A stretch of DNA of 64,000 nt, from assembly GCF_000006565.2 (NCBI RefSeq), contig NC_031476.1:5889900-5953899 (forward strand), written 5' to 3'. The stretch's first letter is position 1, and the number at the start of each line of letters is the position of its first letter. The position numbers were made by a program, and so were the translations under genes. Under the pieces are notes generated by a model. That model did not search any database. It saw nothing but the letters and a program-made list of their open reading frames with translations, and was not told the origin of the DNA. Shown here piece by piece: positions 11,474 to 24,000 of the stretch. This DNA comes from Toxoplasma gondii ME49. Lineage: Eukaryota; Apicomplexa; Conoidasida; Eucoccidiorida; Sarcocystidae.

Positions 11474-14149
11474 CGATTACGGCCGTAGGAAACAGGAAAC
11501 TGGCTCCACCATCACTTCAGAAACATGCTCGTGTTTTATCTTGACTAAAGCATGCTGCATGCACACAAAATGATGCATTTGGATGGAATACAATGTGCAT
11601 GGCTGTAGTACGAAAAGAGATCAAGAATGCCGCAGCATCGTTCATGGTTATCAGCATGGGAATGAATTTGAGGTAAAAGAACGTGAGCTCCGGATATTAG
11701 CTTGGCATTTACTTTTTGAAGCGTATATGACATTTAATCTTGGCTGTATTTCCACGACTCGACAGTCGCGCTGTTAGTTTTTGGCTCAGCGTGACTTTAA
11801 CAGTCTCATTACCTCAGCCCCTCCCCCTTCCGTTACTGTCGCGCCATCTGACGCTTGAAAATTATCACGATGGTGAACGCACTCTTCGTTTTTTGCCGAT
11901 ATGTTCTATCTTGCGAAAAAATCCGTTTATTTAATTCTGGAAGGTTCTTTTATCTTACACGGATCATCGGCTACACACTGAGGAGAGCTGCTCCGATTCA
12001 TGTAGGCAGTCAATCGTTCGGCATTGAGAAGCGCGATTTCGCGTCAGGACAGATATTTCGTTGAATCCCTTGCACTAAAAGGGACTTGCATACCGTCCGC
12101 CCGGGTCAATTTAGTGCGAGAACCAAGTGCAAATTGAGGAGAAAGTGTGGAGATTAACAGCAAGTTTCCTCGGGAGCTCCTGCCGGTATGTATTCTGTTG
12201 GCTTTGGTAGCAGCTGGTGTCTGCGTTCAGGCATTTCATGAAGTGGGAAAGCTTCACTAGTTGAGTACCCAGGACATCCGCATAAATGAACCTCTCTTTG
12301 ATTATTGAGAGAGTCATGTTCAGGCCACATCGCAAGTGTTTTCATCCCTTGTATGAAGAGGGCAAGGCACGCGCGCAGCCCTGACCGTCCAGTATCCTTT
12401 CTCTTGTCTTACCTGGGGATACTATGGTTTTTTGTTGCATCCGGAGCGCCATTAGTTCACTCAAAAGGCCACGTGGCATGTTGGGTGACAGCAGTAAGGG
12501 CGCCATTGTCGCCGCGTCCCCCCCCCCGCTGTGCAGATGCCGTAGTCGCACAAGAGGGGAAATAGTTCTTGCTTTAGTAGGTAGTGGCTTCACAGTCTGG
12601 AACCAGAACACCGAACCGTTTCGTTGGTAGTCACATAAGTGGTTTGCACCTCGTAGCTAGTCGTCTCGTCATTCCATAAAGAGCCTCCTTTTGTACCAGC
12701 ACCGGATGCTGCAAGGAATGTGGCAACTATGCGGAAGAGAAGTGAAGGTACGGGTTTACACCGTCTACTGAAACATTTCGTTAACCGCTTCTTTTTCAGT
12801 GCACCTGGGGTAAGCTACATTCGGTAGTCGGTGTCAACAAGGGACCATCTCCTTACACAGGTCACTTCACACCTATAGACTTACTCGCGTTGTCAAACGT
12901 AAGGGTATTCTGCTCGGTCAGTGCGGAGTCATGAAAACGGTAATAAGCGAGTAACTGTGCAGTAGGAGAAACTTCCGTATTTGTTTCATGTTCTTTTCCA
13001 GGAACTCGTGAATTTCTGGCAGTCGATTTTGTTGAATTTGCTCTTCCATGTGAAGTCATTCAGCAATGACACGTGAAGTCATTAAAATAAGCAACGCCCG
13101 TGAAAAAACCTTTATGAAGAATGAAACAAGTAACGTTAGTAAATCCTTGAAAGTGTGCAGCGGCGGAATCGGGACATAATATGACTTCGACTCCTCGTGG
13201 CGGATGCCAATAGAAAAAAACAGCGTACTTTTGGGGGGTGGTTGCCGAAGCTCTGCCACCAAAAGTTTTCAGCAGACATCAACCACCATGAAAAGACCGT
13301 GATGATGTTAGAGACTCATGGTCTTTAATTTTAATGACAGCATGTGCACTCGGAACTTTCTGTCAAGTGGACATATCTTAGTGCTGTCATAATTCAACGC
13401 TGTGCTCAGAAGAGGCACACCCAAATTTCGCCGATGGTTTCAGAAAGCGTTTCACTGTTGTACATGGAAAATCTCACCGTTTCGCGATTCATGTAAAATA
13501 TGCGTGGCTGTCTTTATTATTATTTTGGCTCGCGGGCGTCGTGCTTAGGCGAACCTCCGCGATGAGCGTTCCGGCTTGCGAACTGAAATTACCTGGTGGC
13601 GGGCGTTTGCGTGATATTTCGAATGTATCCGAGATTCGTCCAATAAGCGGTTCTCCGTCGCCACATCTCCTCTTCAGCCACAACTGTCTTCACCAAAAAT
13701 GTATAGCTCCTTCGCCTGCAGTGTTCGAACACTTCAGCTGAAATTACAAGGAAGTGTGAGAGTTCCCCTGTAACTGCCTTCAAAACGCACACAGCCTTTG
13801 GATGCGTACAGTAGTCAAGCGTCACGGTGTGACCTGGATTAGTATCAAGCGAGAAGACCTGTCGCTAGTTTTCCCCCCCTCCCCCTTTTTGTTTTCTGCA
13901 ACAAAGTGACGGAAGCATGCTGGCCAGGATCAAGGAACTAGGAGGCTGACTGACAAATTTTCAATTACGCCACAACACTCCTGTTCGTCACCCTTCCAGG
14001 CAACGTTGTGTATAGCTTGTATTATCGGTGTGGGGCAGCTTTAAAGCCTGTACTTCATTTTTGGGATCTCCGGAAGCCGCTTCTTGCGAACAGTTAAGTC
14101 ACAAGCCACTTACGTGATTAGCAGTTAGAAGACGAGCGCGCTGCCGAAG
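11474..14149. other. Intergenic region, no gene supported
   Basis: About 2.7 kb with only short open frames on both strands and no splice-consistent chain. It contains a run of ten C near 12520 and a pyrimidine tract at 13870-13890. It presumably holds the 3' UTR of the transporter and the promoter of the cysteine-rich gene. Confidence 0.45.
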
Positions 14150-17100
14150 ATGGAAGGCTTCTCAAGTTGGATGGTACCTCTACGAGAAGGCGTGCCAACT
14201 ACGAAGCTTCTCGGGGGGAAGTCCCCTCTTCTGAAAGCTGTACATTTTCTCGTAGCGGCGGTGTCTCTGGTTGCAACGCCGGGTACGTCTCATGGAGGTC
14301 TTCATGTTCATACAGTCGCTTCATTAGAAACGCTTCTCTGAGCGGTACAAGTAACTCTCCTCGGCACACGCTCCAGCGGGCAGTTTTCGTGTTCCGATAT
14401 ACAGAGGAGTTATTGCATGGGTTATGGTCCTGTACGCTGACTACGTGCGCAGAATCGCAATAGTCATTGTCATCACCTTGTGCTACTCATTGGCTCTGCC
14501 TAGCAACAACAACATCCAAGTACAAACCAACGATGTTGCAGCGGAAAGAGGCTGTGGACCTTTCTGTTCTCGTACTTCCAGGTGTTGTCTGCGGAGAACT
14601 GTTGACCGAGAAGTGCTTGCGCTCGTGTCTGACGTCATGTTCGGCGCATTCCGAGCCCCAGTGTAGTCTGAATTGTCTACGAAGTGTTGACGAGTGCGAG
14701 GAACGAGCCAGTGATTACATGCAGCATGCCATCATGCAGAAGACGGGATTTCGCTGGAACGAAGGGAAAAACTATCCCTCAAATACGTTAGATATTCTTC
14801 ACGGCGATCTCACCTCTGGCGAACGCACGACAGAAAGCAGCGGTAGAAATTCGGACAAGGCGTATGTTTTGGATGTGAATACAGCGGCAGGTAAGGATTT
14901 TCTAATCATCCGAAAGGCGTTGTCTTTGTCACCCTAGTCATAGACACACAAACCGCTTGATCCACACACATCTCGCGTAAATGCGTGTTGTGTGTTTATC
15001 GGTACTGAAGTCATCCAATCGGTTGAAAGGTTTGTTCAGCCACTAGTTCACCATCAGCCACCTTGTTTGTAGTACGTCATCCGCCTAGATAGAACAAACC
15101 GACTGAGAATTGTTTTCAGACACGCTAATAAAGGTCATTCTCAACTCTCCAGTACCACGTTTCTGTTAGAAAAGACGGAATCAATTGGACGTCCTGTCCG
15201 TATCACCAATAAATGTTCGTCTCATGTGATGTTCTAAAAACCCGATATCTCAAGACGAGACCTAAAGAATCCCCCTTATGACAGACAAGAAGGTTCTGAT
15301 GTTACCCCCGCAATTCCAATGATTGTGAACTGGTGTTGTTTGGAAAAATTGCTGCATTCTGTTCTGTGAAGTTAAACTTTGGTACCCGGCGTGCGGATGG
15401 ACAACGTGAACAACCACTTGCCGCGAGGGTTGCTGCGCGCGTGCCACCACAAAGATAATGCTTCACCAATGGCCCCATATCTGAAATCCTCCGTTCTGAA
15501 CTCCTCACGCTTTTCACGTCGGCCGTTTTGCAGACGTTGCGTGGGAACTGAAACGCCTGCACACGGACGAGAGCATGGCACAACATTCCAACCCAAATCA
15601 CAGGAGAAAGACCATCCAACTAAGCGGCGCCGAGCAACGGTTCCTGACTACGTGGCGGCGACACGCAGGCGTCTCACGTGAAAGTAAACGACATTCCGAT
15701 TCTCAGAGGCACTATTCAGGAACATATAGCAAAATGTAGAAACTAATCATGGTCTGTTGCTCACTTTGTCTAGATCTGGAGCAGAGGTCGACTCCGGACT
15801 ACGTGACCTAATGTTGCAAGTCGCTTGTGTCTTCCATTGCGCAGGTTGTAAGGCAGATACGTAGTATCTGTGGAGGTTTACACGGGCGCATCCCTCGGCA
15901 ATGATAAGAATAGAGAACATCACTTGGCTAAGCGACCTTCTGGGTCCATGCGTTTCTGTGTTTCGCAGCCGAGGAACGCTGGGAGCCAGCGGCGCATAAC
16001 AGTTACGGGGGAGCGGGAGTATCGGTGGTCATGAATGGTAGCCGTTGCAGCTGGCAATGTCCGTTGACTTGTTCAATAAAATACCTTCCAGGATGCACAA
16101 ACGACTGCCTCGAGTCTCGCAGGTGGTGCCTAAAATACGCCGACGTCAGTGAAACCTCCGCAAGCACCGATGCTGACGATCTGGACAACTGCATTGAGAG
16201 TTTTCCCATGTGCACTGGACAGCGTAAGGATGACACGACAGGGCCTTTTCGGCACCTCGACGATCTCGGGACGCCGTCGAAAAGATTTCTTGCTGGGAAA
16301 CACGTCAGGCTACCGCCTTCCTCGGCGGGGGCATTCGTTTTCCGCAGAACACTGGAGTCTGTCAGCCGACGCGATCAACAATCCACTGAAGGGTTCGGCG
16401 AATCAGAGAATTATGACGGTAAGAAAGCGCCATCCGGTCCAGACTTCTCTGAGTATGTCCTAATGTTGATTCCTGGTCTTCAATAGCGAGGATCAACATC
16501 CCAGAGAAGGCATTCAATAAGCCTAATAGTACGTTGTTGGAGGTCAGAGGCAAAGAATATAGTGATTTTCACAGCGTAGCTTCTCGTCAGCCACTGCATT
16601 ATCACCCTCGGAAGTAATTCAGTTACTAGCGCAACGTTCTGGCAAATGACAGTGTTGCTTCCGTCGGAACGAATGAATGCTGTGCCTGTGCATACGGTTT
16701 GTCACCTGGATGATGGTGTCAGTTTTTTACAATTAGAGACTTTTAGTATGTGGTAGAATTTAGGCTAAGAGCATGCGCCTCACCGCAAGGGCTATTTCCA
16801 GGGAGATGCTTGCCCACCTCCTCAAAGAGCAGATCATTCCCAGTAACAGCCTACAGCTTCTATGTGAGTGCATAACGGGAAGTGCTCAAGAAATGCGAAT
16901 CAACGTACTAGTGAGAGTAGTCGATGACCACAAGAGCATTCATAGTGGCACTGACGTAATCTACGCTGTACTCCTGGTGGCAACTCAAAGTTTCAGTCAA
17001 GCTGCATGTTAGCAGCGAAACGTTTGATTTCGTTATACTTCATTCTGGAGTGAAGCTTGTGCGTATATGCTACGTTTAGAGACTGAACTGGTAGATAGTG

Positions 17101-17363
17101 TTTCACACGTGGTGGTCGGCGAACCGAAGGCGGCACCTGAGGCCACTTCCGTGGAGATTTCGAAGACTCCAGATGAGGGTGGTAGATTCCGAGGAGGCAG
17201 CCGTCAAAAGCTTCGGGCGTGCCGTATTATATCCGATGCGAGCACTGACTGCGACGGTAACGCCGAAGATGGCACCTCATATTCTCCAGTAGCTGTTGGC
17301 GACAGTCTGAAGGACGGGGAGAATATCAGATTGCAAAAACGGTCTAGCGCGCTGAGGAAATGA
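14150..17363 (+). CDS. Secreted or membrane-anchored protein with two six-cysteine modules
   Basis: Five exons: 14150-14282, 14582-14890, 15534-15677, 15969-16418 and 17080-17363 (TGA). All four introns are phase 1 and the joined frame gives 439 residues. Exon 1 encodes a hydrophobic stretch at about residues 27-42 (LLKAVHFLVAAVSLVA), read as a signal peptide or anchor, so the rest probably enters the secretory path. Exon 2 carries six cysteines at residues 56-83 with spacing C-x3-C-x3-C-x7-C-x3-C-x6-C, plus one Cys at 48. Exon 4 carries the same pattern at residues 222-249 with exactly the same spacing; both have C-L-x-S between the fifth and sixth cysteines. Exon 3 is basic and lacks cysteine. 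The C-terminus is Ser/Asp-rich and ends basic. Even cysteine number and regular spacing suggest a disulphide-bonded helical unit. I recognise no named family; a surface, micronemal or dense-granule role is only inference. Confidence 0.65.
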
Positions 17364-19307
17364 TGCTATCTCGGATCCACTTGAGAATGATAGCAAGAGC
17401 GTCATTAGTTAGCTCTCTTCTGCTGAGGCTTCTTACAAGCTGTGAAATACAGTGTGGGTCCCCAAAATGGCAAAAACCGCCGCTGAAGTTTATTCTCTGT
17501 AGTAGAGAAAAACAGTGACATTCTGGTGTTTCGCGAGAACACTGCCACTGGGTTAGTGCTAACTATGCAATGACGATCGCAGTGGTTTTGACAATTAGCT
17601 GACGCCAAAGTATAAACAAAAAAACGTTCATTTAAAAGAAGAAAGCTAGTTGTGATGGTGATTTTGACGGCTGTGAGAGTGATCAGTGGCAGTAGCATCG
17701 TAGGCTGCTCCATTTCGAAACCCGTTTTTGAGTGCTCTTGTAAAAATGCGACCATGATAAATCTCTATGGAGACATGGCCAGTATCTTCGTGTAAATTGG
17801 GCCACCTTTTTCATGTGATTCACTCGCGAGGCGATTATCGATTCCTGACAGTTCGGAACTGATTTCAGTGCGCTCCCAGACAGCCAAAACGTTGCACAGA
17901 TACAAGTGTCACCCTCATTGTGACACGCGACACATCGCTGGATCGGCACTGTTATACGAGCAGGAGAGTTCGTTGTGTCTACAGCAGCGGAACAGGGTTC
18001 TGTTCGCATACGGAATAGCATCCATTTACGGATGCACAAGTGAGAACTTAGCGCCACATGATGCAAGCAAACGCGTTGAGCTATCTCTAGATTTTCCTTA
18101 CCATTATGCATTCATTATAGTGACACTACTTACACTGTGTCAGTGCTCCTCGTTGTTTGGTCCTGTGGTACAGCGCTCTTGATCATCGAGTGTAAACAGC
18201 GCCCCGCCTGCACGTCGGTGCTGTTGCTTGTCTCGGATTGTGCAACGAAAGCTTGCTACTGATCTGCAGACAGCTTTGAGTCAGATACCAAGCTATAAGT
18301 GGATCACATTAGTTAAACAAACAGCCTACGTGCGTTGGAGTGAGTCCGAGGCACCGAACAATTACCTATCAGTTTCCTCCTTACTTCGCTGTAGCGCATC
18401 ACGTGTGCCGCTGATTTCATTGGATCCGCAACACTTCTGTAACATTACATGCAACGGGAGAGCGATACACCTGACACAAACGCCTGCGGACGCACACATT
18501 TTCTCGCAGCAAAAGATTTTCGTTTCTTCACTAGCATGACTTTCTGAGTCCTCTTCACTGGTTCGGTCCGATCCGCTACGCTTTGTTTACTCGATAATGC
18601 CATCCTGTTCCTTCCTAGATACGAGATCGTTCGAGTGACTCAACCACGGTGAAATCTGCCACCCTGGTGACATTTATTGTTGCGTTGCCTTACTACGGAG
18701 TTGTTCAAAGAATGGAATAGAGAAGTTCGCAAAAAGTAAGCCTAAGCGCCTATGGCTAGAAGCACCGATGCCACCATTTGGCCACGGACGCACGAGTTGC
18801 ACTTCCGCGCTCCGCGGGACTAACAAAGTTCGGTTAATGCGTTGAACCTGTTACGAAACGGCCGCGCCCCATGATGCCTCGCATGTGGAGGGAAAACGCA
18901 TCTTACGTGACTTCACCTCCAGATTCTCTACTTATGTTGCGTGACTAGGGCGACTAGTGAGGAAACCTCTATTATCGTCTATCCTAAGGAAAAACACGAT
19001 ACTACCAATGCGCGCATAACCCATCACATTTGCCACTATAAACAAGGTTGCAAAAACCAACAGAAAAAAGTCGTTGTACTAGAACATTCCTTCCTTCCTC
19101 ATGAAACTGCATAGACAGCGTTTTGAAGTTGGACGTTCACCTCTTCAGTGAGCGTGCTTCTCAAACTGGACTGATCAAGTATAGCTATGCGGGCACATCT
19201 CTCCCTCAGGCGGAAACGTTTTACGTACGTATCCGATAGGCACGCAAAATATTCCGAAAACGCATACCGAACCTGACAGTGCCTCTTGCCGTTCATCGTC
19301 TGCCTAA
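17364..19307. other. Intergenic region, no gene supported
   Basis: About 1.9 kb without a convincing exon chain. Open frames on both strands (for example 18228-18539 on plus and 17683-18111 on minus) overlap each other and have no recognisable features. Confidence 0.4.
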
Positions 19308-20006
19308 ATGGACTCAACGTGTGAAGTATGGAACCGGAAAAACACAGGTGATTCACTGGCTCGCGGCTCTACCTCGAATATGGTTGACCCCCGGTCCGTA
19401 CCGTTCCTAAACCTTCACAACCACACTATCACAACTGCGCCACTACCAATGCACCTTCCAATGAACCGGAATTCACATTCCACATCTAGAGTGTCAGCAG
19501 ATGTTCCACTCGCCCCTTCGCTAAAGGAAACCTGCCCAATAACCAATAAACAGCACCAACTGCAGTGCCTAGATGTGCTAGCTGGTCATTTTCTACCTCT
19601 AATACCGCCTGTCTACGATCCTGCCAGCGTTTCTGGTTCTGCAGGTAAGAGAAAAACCTCTTCCGGAAACCGTACTCACCCTGGAAAACCGTTTCCCCGC
19701 ATACGTACTAGAGCAGAAGTTGCATTTCTTGTCTCATCGTAGACGTATCACATTGAATTCCCGTGCCCCTCACGTCTAAAAAGCTCTTCTATTGCAAGGA
19801 GCTTCACGGGCCATCGATCCAGTGTTGGAATGAGGATACACTGTGAAACATTGAAACGCCCTTCACGTCTACAGTGACTTACGATCCTACTGCTGTGCCC
19901 CTGCACAGAAGAACCACCAGGCATTCTCACCTCTCCCTCAGGCCGCGGCACTGCAGCGGGGCCGCCACTGCATGATGCTCCTGCGCGGTTCGTTTGTCTT
20001 TATTAG
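19308..20006 (+). CDS. Candidate small two-exon gene, unknown
   Basis: A weak candidate. Exon 1 (19308-19644) starts with ATG and encodes a Ser/Thr/Pro/His-rich peptide with no domain. It ends at a good GTAAGA donor in phase 1. A matching acceptor after a pyrimidine-rich tract (ctgctgtgcccctgcacag) opens exon 2 at 19909, which stops at TAG 20004-20006. The total is 144 residues. A different donor inside exon 2 (about 19988) could lead into a Ser-rich frame up to 20212. There is no signal peptide or membrane segment. Base composition is close to the surrounding non-coding sequence, so this may be an untranslated transcript or chance. Confidence 0.25.
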
Positions 20007-20212
20007 CGCGTTTAACGCCTTCGTTACCAAAAACTGGAGCGGGAATTTCAACTTTCCAACTGAACGGCCCCTCTACACCGGCCGTGCGATACGTGGCGCA
20101 CACACTCTGTGTTGCCACGCCGTGTTCTCACGCAGCTACAGCGCTCAGTGCAATTCCCAGCTCGTCTATGACGCGCCTGCGTAGCGCTCGTTCTTCGCGT
20201 CCCTCAGCATAA

Positions 20213-21079
20213 TATTCGCAGACTGCGAATGCAGCACGTCGGCATCAGCATTCCGAAATGGATCACTTTCCATTCAATGTGGCCCTCTTATTCCTTCTTA
20301 AACCCTTGATAAGGGTGTCGCACTTCGTCAAAGTAAACTGAGTAAGGCAGCAGCTTCCAAGAATACTGTGTACCCACTGCACCGCATTTGTCCGTCACCA
20401 ATGAAGAAACGCATGAGTTGGCGACATATCTTCGGATGCGCGTGGTAGCCGCCTCCCCGAACAGAAATTCGGTGGCTTGCCGCTTTGTGCACACCGGTCG
20501 ATATAGGTGAACGACAAAGGACTACTGTGATCAGGGCCCGGAACAGATCTAACCCAATTACATGCGAGTTCGCTCGAAGATGATGGGGAGGCACCGGTTG
20601 AGGCCAAAAACAGGCCTCCTGTCGCAGGCAATGTCGATGACCCTTCGAGCGCGCACATCACGCTCATCAAATCCGACCACTGGTCTTCGGTTACTCCAAC
20701 AGTTGCCAGCTGGCCGATACTACGCAGCTCGAGGAGGTTTGTCAGCTGAATCAAAAGTAGGACACAGAGGAGACAGACACACGAAGCCCTCGATGGCGCC
20801 AACTGTGGCTCTGGGTGGTGGACCTTAATCCTTGGAACAAAAGTAATTTCCCGTGTGCCGCTCAAGACGATGCTTTCTGCTAACTGCTCCACATCAGATA
20901 TTTGCTTCAACTTATTCAGTGATCGTTTTCTCTGGCGTCACTCCATCACTACCGTGTGGGTTATCTTCTACCGAGAGCACCGGAAAGTGAACGTCTTGAG
21001 TCATAACACCGCTGCACACAGCTTCGGATCTACCGAACACGATAGTAGTACGCACTTGTCAACACCCCTCAAGAAATGC
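20213..21079. other. Downstream of the CCCH gene, no gene supported
   Basis: About 0.9 kb that probably contains the 3' UTR of the minus-strand CCCH gene. The minus-strand frame at 20395-20910 has no recognisable features. Confidence 0.35.
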
Positions 21080-24000
21080 TTAGAGGTACGGCTTAGAGTT
21101 ACAGCCAAAAGCTGCCGTCTGTGTCTGCACCTGCTGCACACACCCCACTCCTTTTGCGCTAGGAGGTCGACCCACTTCTCGAGAGGCGCACTGAATGCGA
21201 GTCCACTGCTTTGGAGTGTGCTTCCAGATGTTCTCCCATAGAGCTTTGATGGCCTGTTCCAGTAAATCGATCAGCTCATTGGGCGTTCTATTTGTGGCAT
21301 CCTGGAATGGCAGTCCATCATTTAAATTCCCACCAGATTGCTGTGGAGAAACCTCCGACTGGCAACCCTCTCCCTCTAAGAGTTCCGTCCGTTCGTCGTC
21401 GACGATCACCTGATTATCATGTTCTGTATTTGCTTCCGCACCGCCGACCGCGTACGATGCTGACGGCTGTGGTATGCAGCCTCTGGATAAAAGCTTCCAT
21501 TCACGGTTTCGTGTCTTTCCAACTGCTACTGTCTCCCGTATTTCCTCTTTCGGGGTATCTCTTCTCTCTCCATCATTTTTCAGTTCCTCGTCGATCACAG
21601 GCTCCATGATCACGCTCACAACCGCGCCACTTTCTGTTACCCCTCTCACAGAAACGTCGGCTCCCACCACATCCGTTACTTCTCCGTCGCCTGTGCGTCC
21701 ATTTCCAGCGCTTGACACACTATGGTGTGAGCTACGGTCGGGGCTGGGTAATTCCGGCTCTGCTCCCGATTCGCTTGGGGAGCGTGTTGTGGCGCTCATG
21801 CAACAGGGCTGGTCTCGGCTTGTGTCACTCTGTGTTGTGAATGCAACCAGGTCACCAGACTGAAAATCCTGAGATGGTGACGATGGAGACGAAAGAGGAG
21901 ACGAGGCAGTAGATGATTCCAAAGAAGCAAACGGGATACCGCCTGCCACGCCGCCCTCCTCTGCCGGCGACCCTGAAGCTACCTCTGATGGCGGCGCGTG
22001 AGCGGTACCTTGAGGGCACTCGCTTTCGGACACCACCTGGCCTTCAGGGGGAATCGCTGAGGTCGGCGGCATGACCGGCGTGGGATCCAGTGCCCTTTCA
22101 CTGCGCGACGAGGACTGCGGACCGAAGTGCAACAGGAGCTGTGCGGACATCATCTGGTCGTTGTCTGCCACGCTCTCTTCTACCGGCACTCCAGCCTGTT
22201 CCACATCACAGTCAATCTGCCTTTCTGTCACGTCTCTATCTACTTCGCCACAGTGGACCTCCGTTAATCGTCCCATTGGTTTTACATCAGGCTGAACTGT
22301 TCTACCCTCCTGCACGCCGTCGAAATTATCGAGGGAGAACCCTCTAGTATCTTTTCGAGTGTCATGCCCACACAACTCGAAAGCAGCAGTCAGTAGCTGC
22401 ACTGGAGACATGCGCGAAGCCAAAGAAGCGGCCGCCTCGGGAGCAATCCCACCAAGCATCAGGCGCGGAGCCCCTCTCGGAGGTGTCAGTTCTTGAGCCT
22501 GTCTCTCGCGCCCACGAATGGGTGTGTTATCAAACTGAGACGCCAACGCTGGGCGAAGACTTGTCCACCTGCTACCCGAGAAGGAACGATGCTGAGAGCC
22601 TGTTAGCCGTGCGGTTACAGCCTCCAGCCCGCTCTCCCTTGTCTTCGACCTTCGGTTTCCACCTGTCATGCTCAGGTTGCAGGAAGGCTTATCTCCTTCC
22701 AGAGTCCGCAACGCATCGAACAGTGCCTTACATGCAAAGGCGTTATCATCCTCAGAGGCTCCTGCTTCGCCCGAGCAGTCGGGACGTGCTCGCACCTCAT
22801 GCTGTGGGTTACTTCCAACCAAGTTGCTTACACTGTGAGCAGCCGGCTCTCCTAACTTCCGTGACACTTCCGGCAAATCGCTTTCACCATTATTCGTGAG
22901 GGATCGGCAAATCTGCAAGCCGCGTTGTTGCAGCTCACGGTGCTGTCGCTGCGCTGCAGCAACCGCCTGACGCAACAATGAACCTGCATTGTCACCGGAG
23001 ACCGCCGCATTGTGGCCAACTGCTGTAGTCGTTGCGTCTTCCAAGGTCACGCCGGATAATGGCGCCTGTACACAGAATTGCATGAACCCAATTTCTCCGG
23101 ATCTGCCCTCCGGACCATCCGCAAAACGCGTGATCGGCATGAGGGTGTCCCGTGAACGGCTCCTGAGCTGAGCAAATGCTGCGTTTCATGTCTGCATACT
23201 ATACTACATTATGTGGACTTAATACTTCATACGAGACTTCTCATGAAGAGGCAAGCACCGTGTACAGGAGCCATGCTCTTGTGTGTGGCGGACGTATGCA
23301 CGCTAAAGTTTACCTTCTTTTTCTCGATCCTCGCCACGATTGTAACGCAAGGCAGCGGAGGAACTGCAGACAACGTATTTCAAAAAGCAACAACTGTTCG
23401 AACAAAATGCATCTTTAACAGCACACTCATGTTGTTCCTCGCTCAGAAATTCGAACGATCCCCAGTACGGCATTCTAAAACGTATGTCTCCAAGAGGCTG
23501 ATACACTGAAGCCAGGGACTGACTGAATCTGGTTCAATAAAACATGGGAGTAATGAGCCAGCATGGAGGTGTTGGTACAATCCGACGACTAGAACTCCTA
23601 ATATTGTCTGGCCGCTTATCCCGGGATGATCCAATCTGCAGTAACCGGGCTCGACAAACTCTTCAGCCTGTGTGCCAGTTACGTGGATACTCACTGTCGA
23701 TGCCCGTCGTGAACGGTAGTTTATACTGTTTCGGTTGTCTTGCCTCAGCAAGGCCATGGATGTATGGGCAGTAGTACGTGTCGCACACATCTTCTCGGTA
23801 CTTCTCGCAGATGATCATCTGAAAGGAGCAGAGCATCAACAGATTTCATAAGCCACGTGCTTCGACACCGCCATCTACTTGCGCTGACATTGGAATAGGC
23901 TTGTACTCATGAAATACGTGGCAGCGAACAAGTACCCGATGTTATCCTTTCACTCACGTAAGTGGTAAGTCACAGCACTTCCCTTAAGCCGACGTTACCC

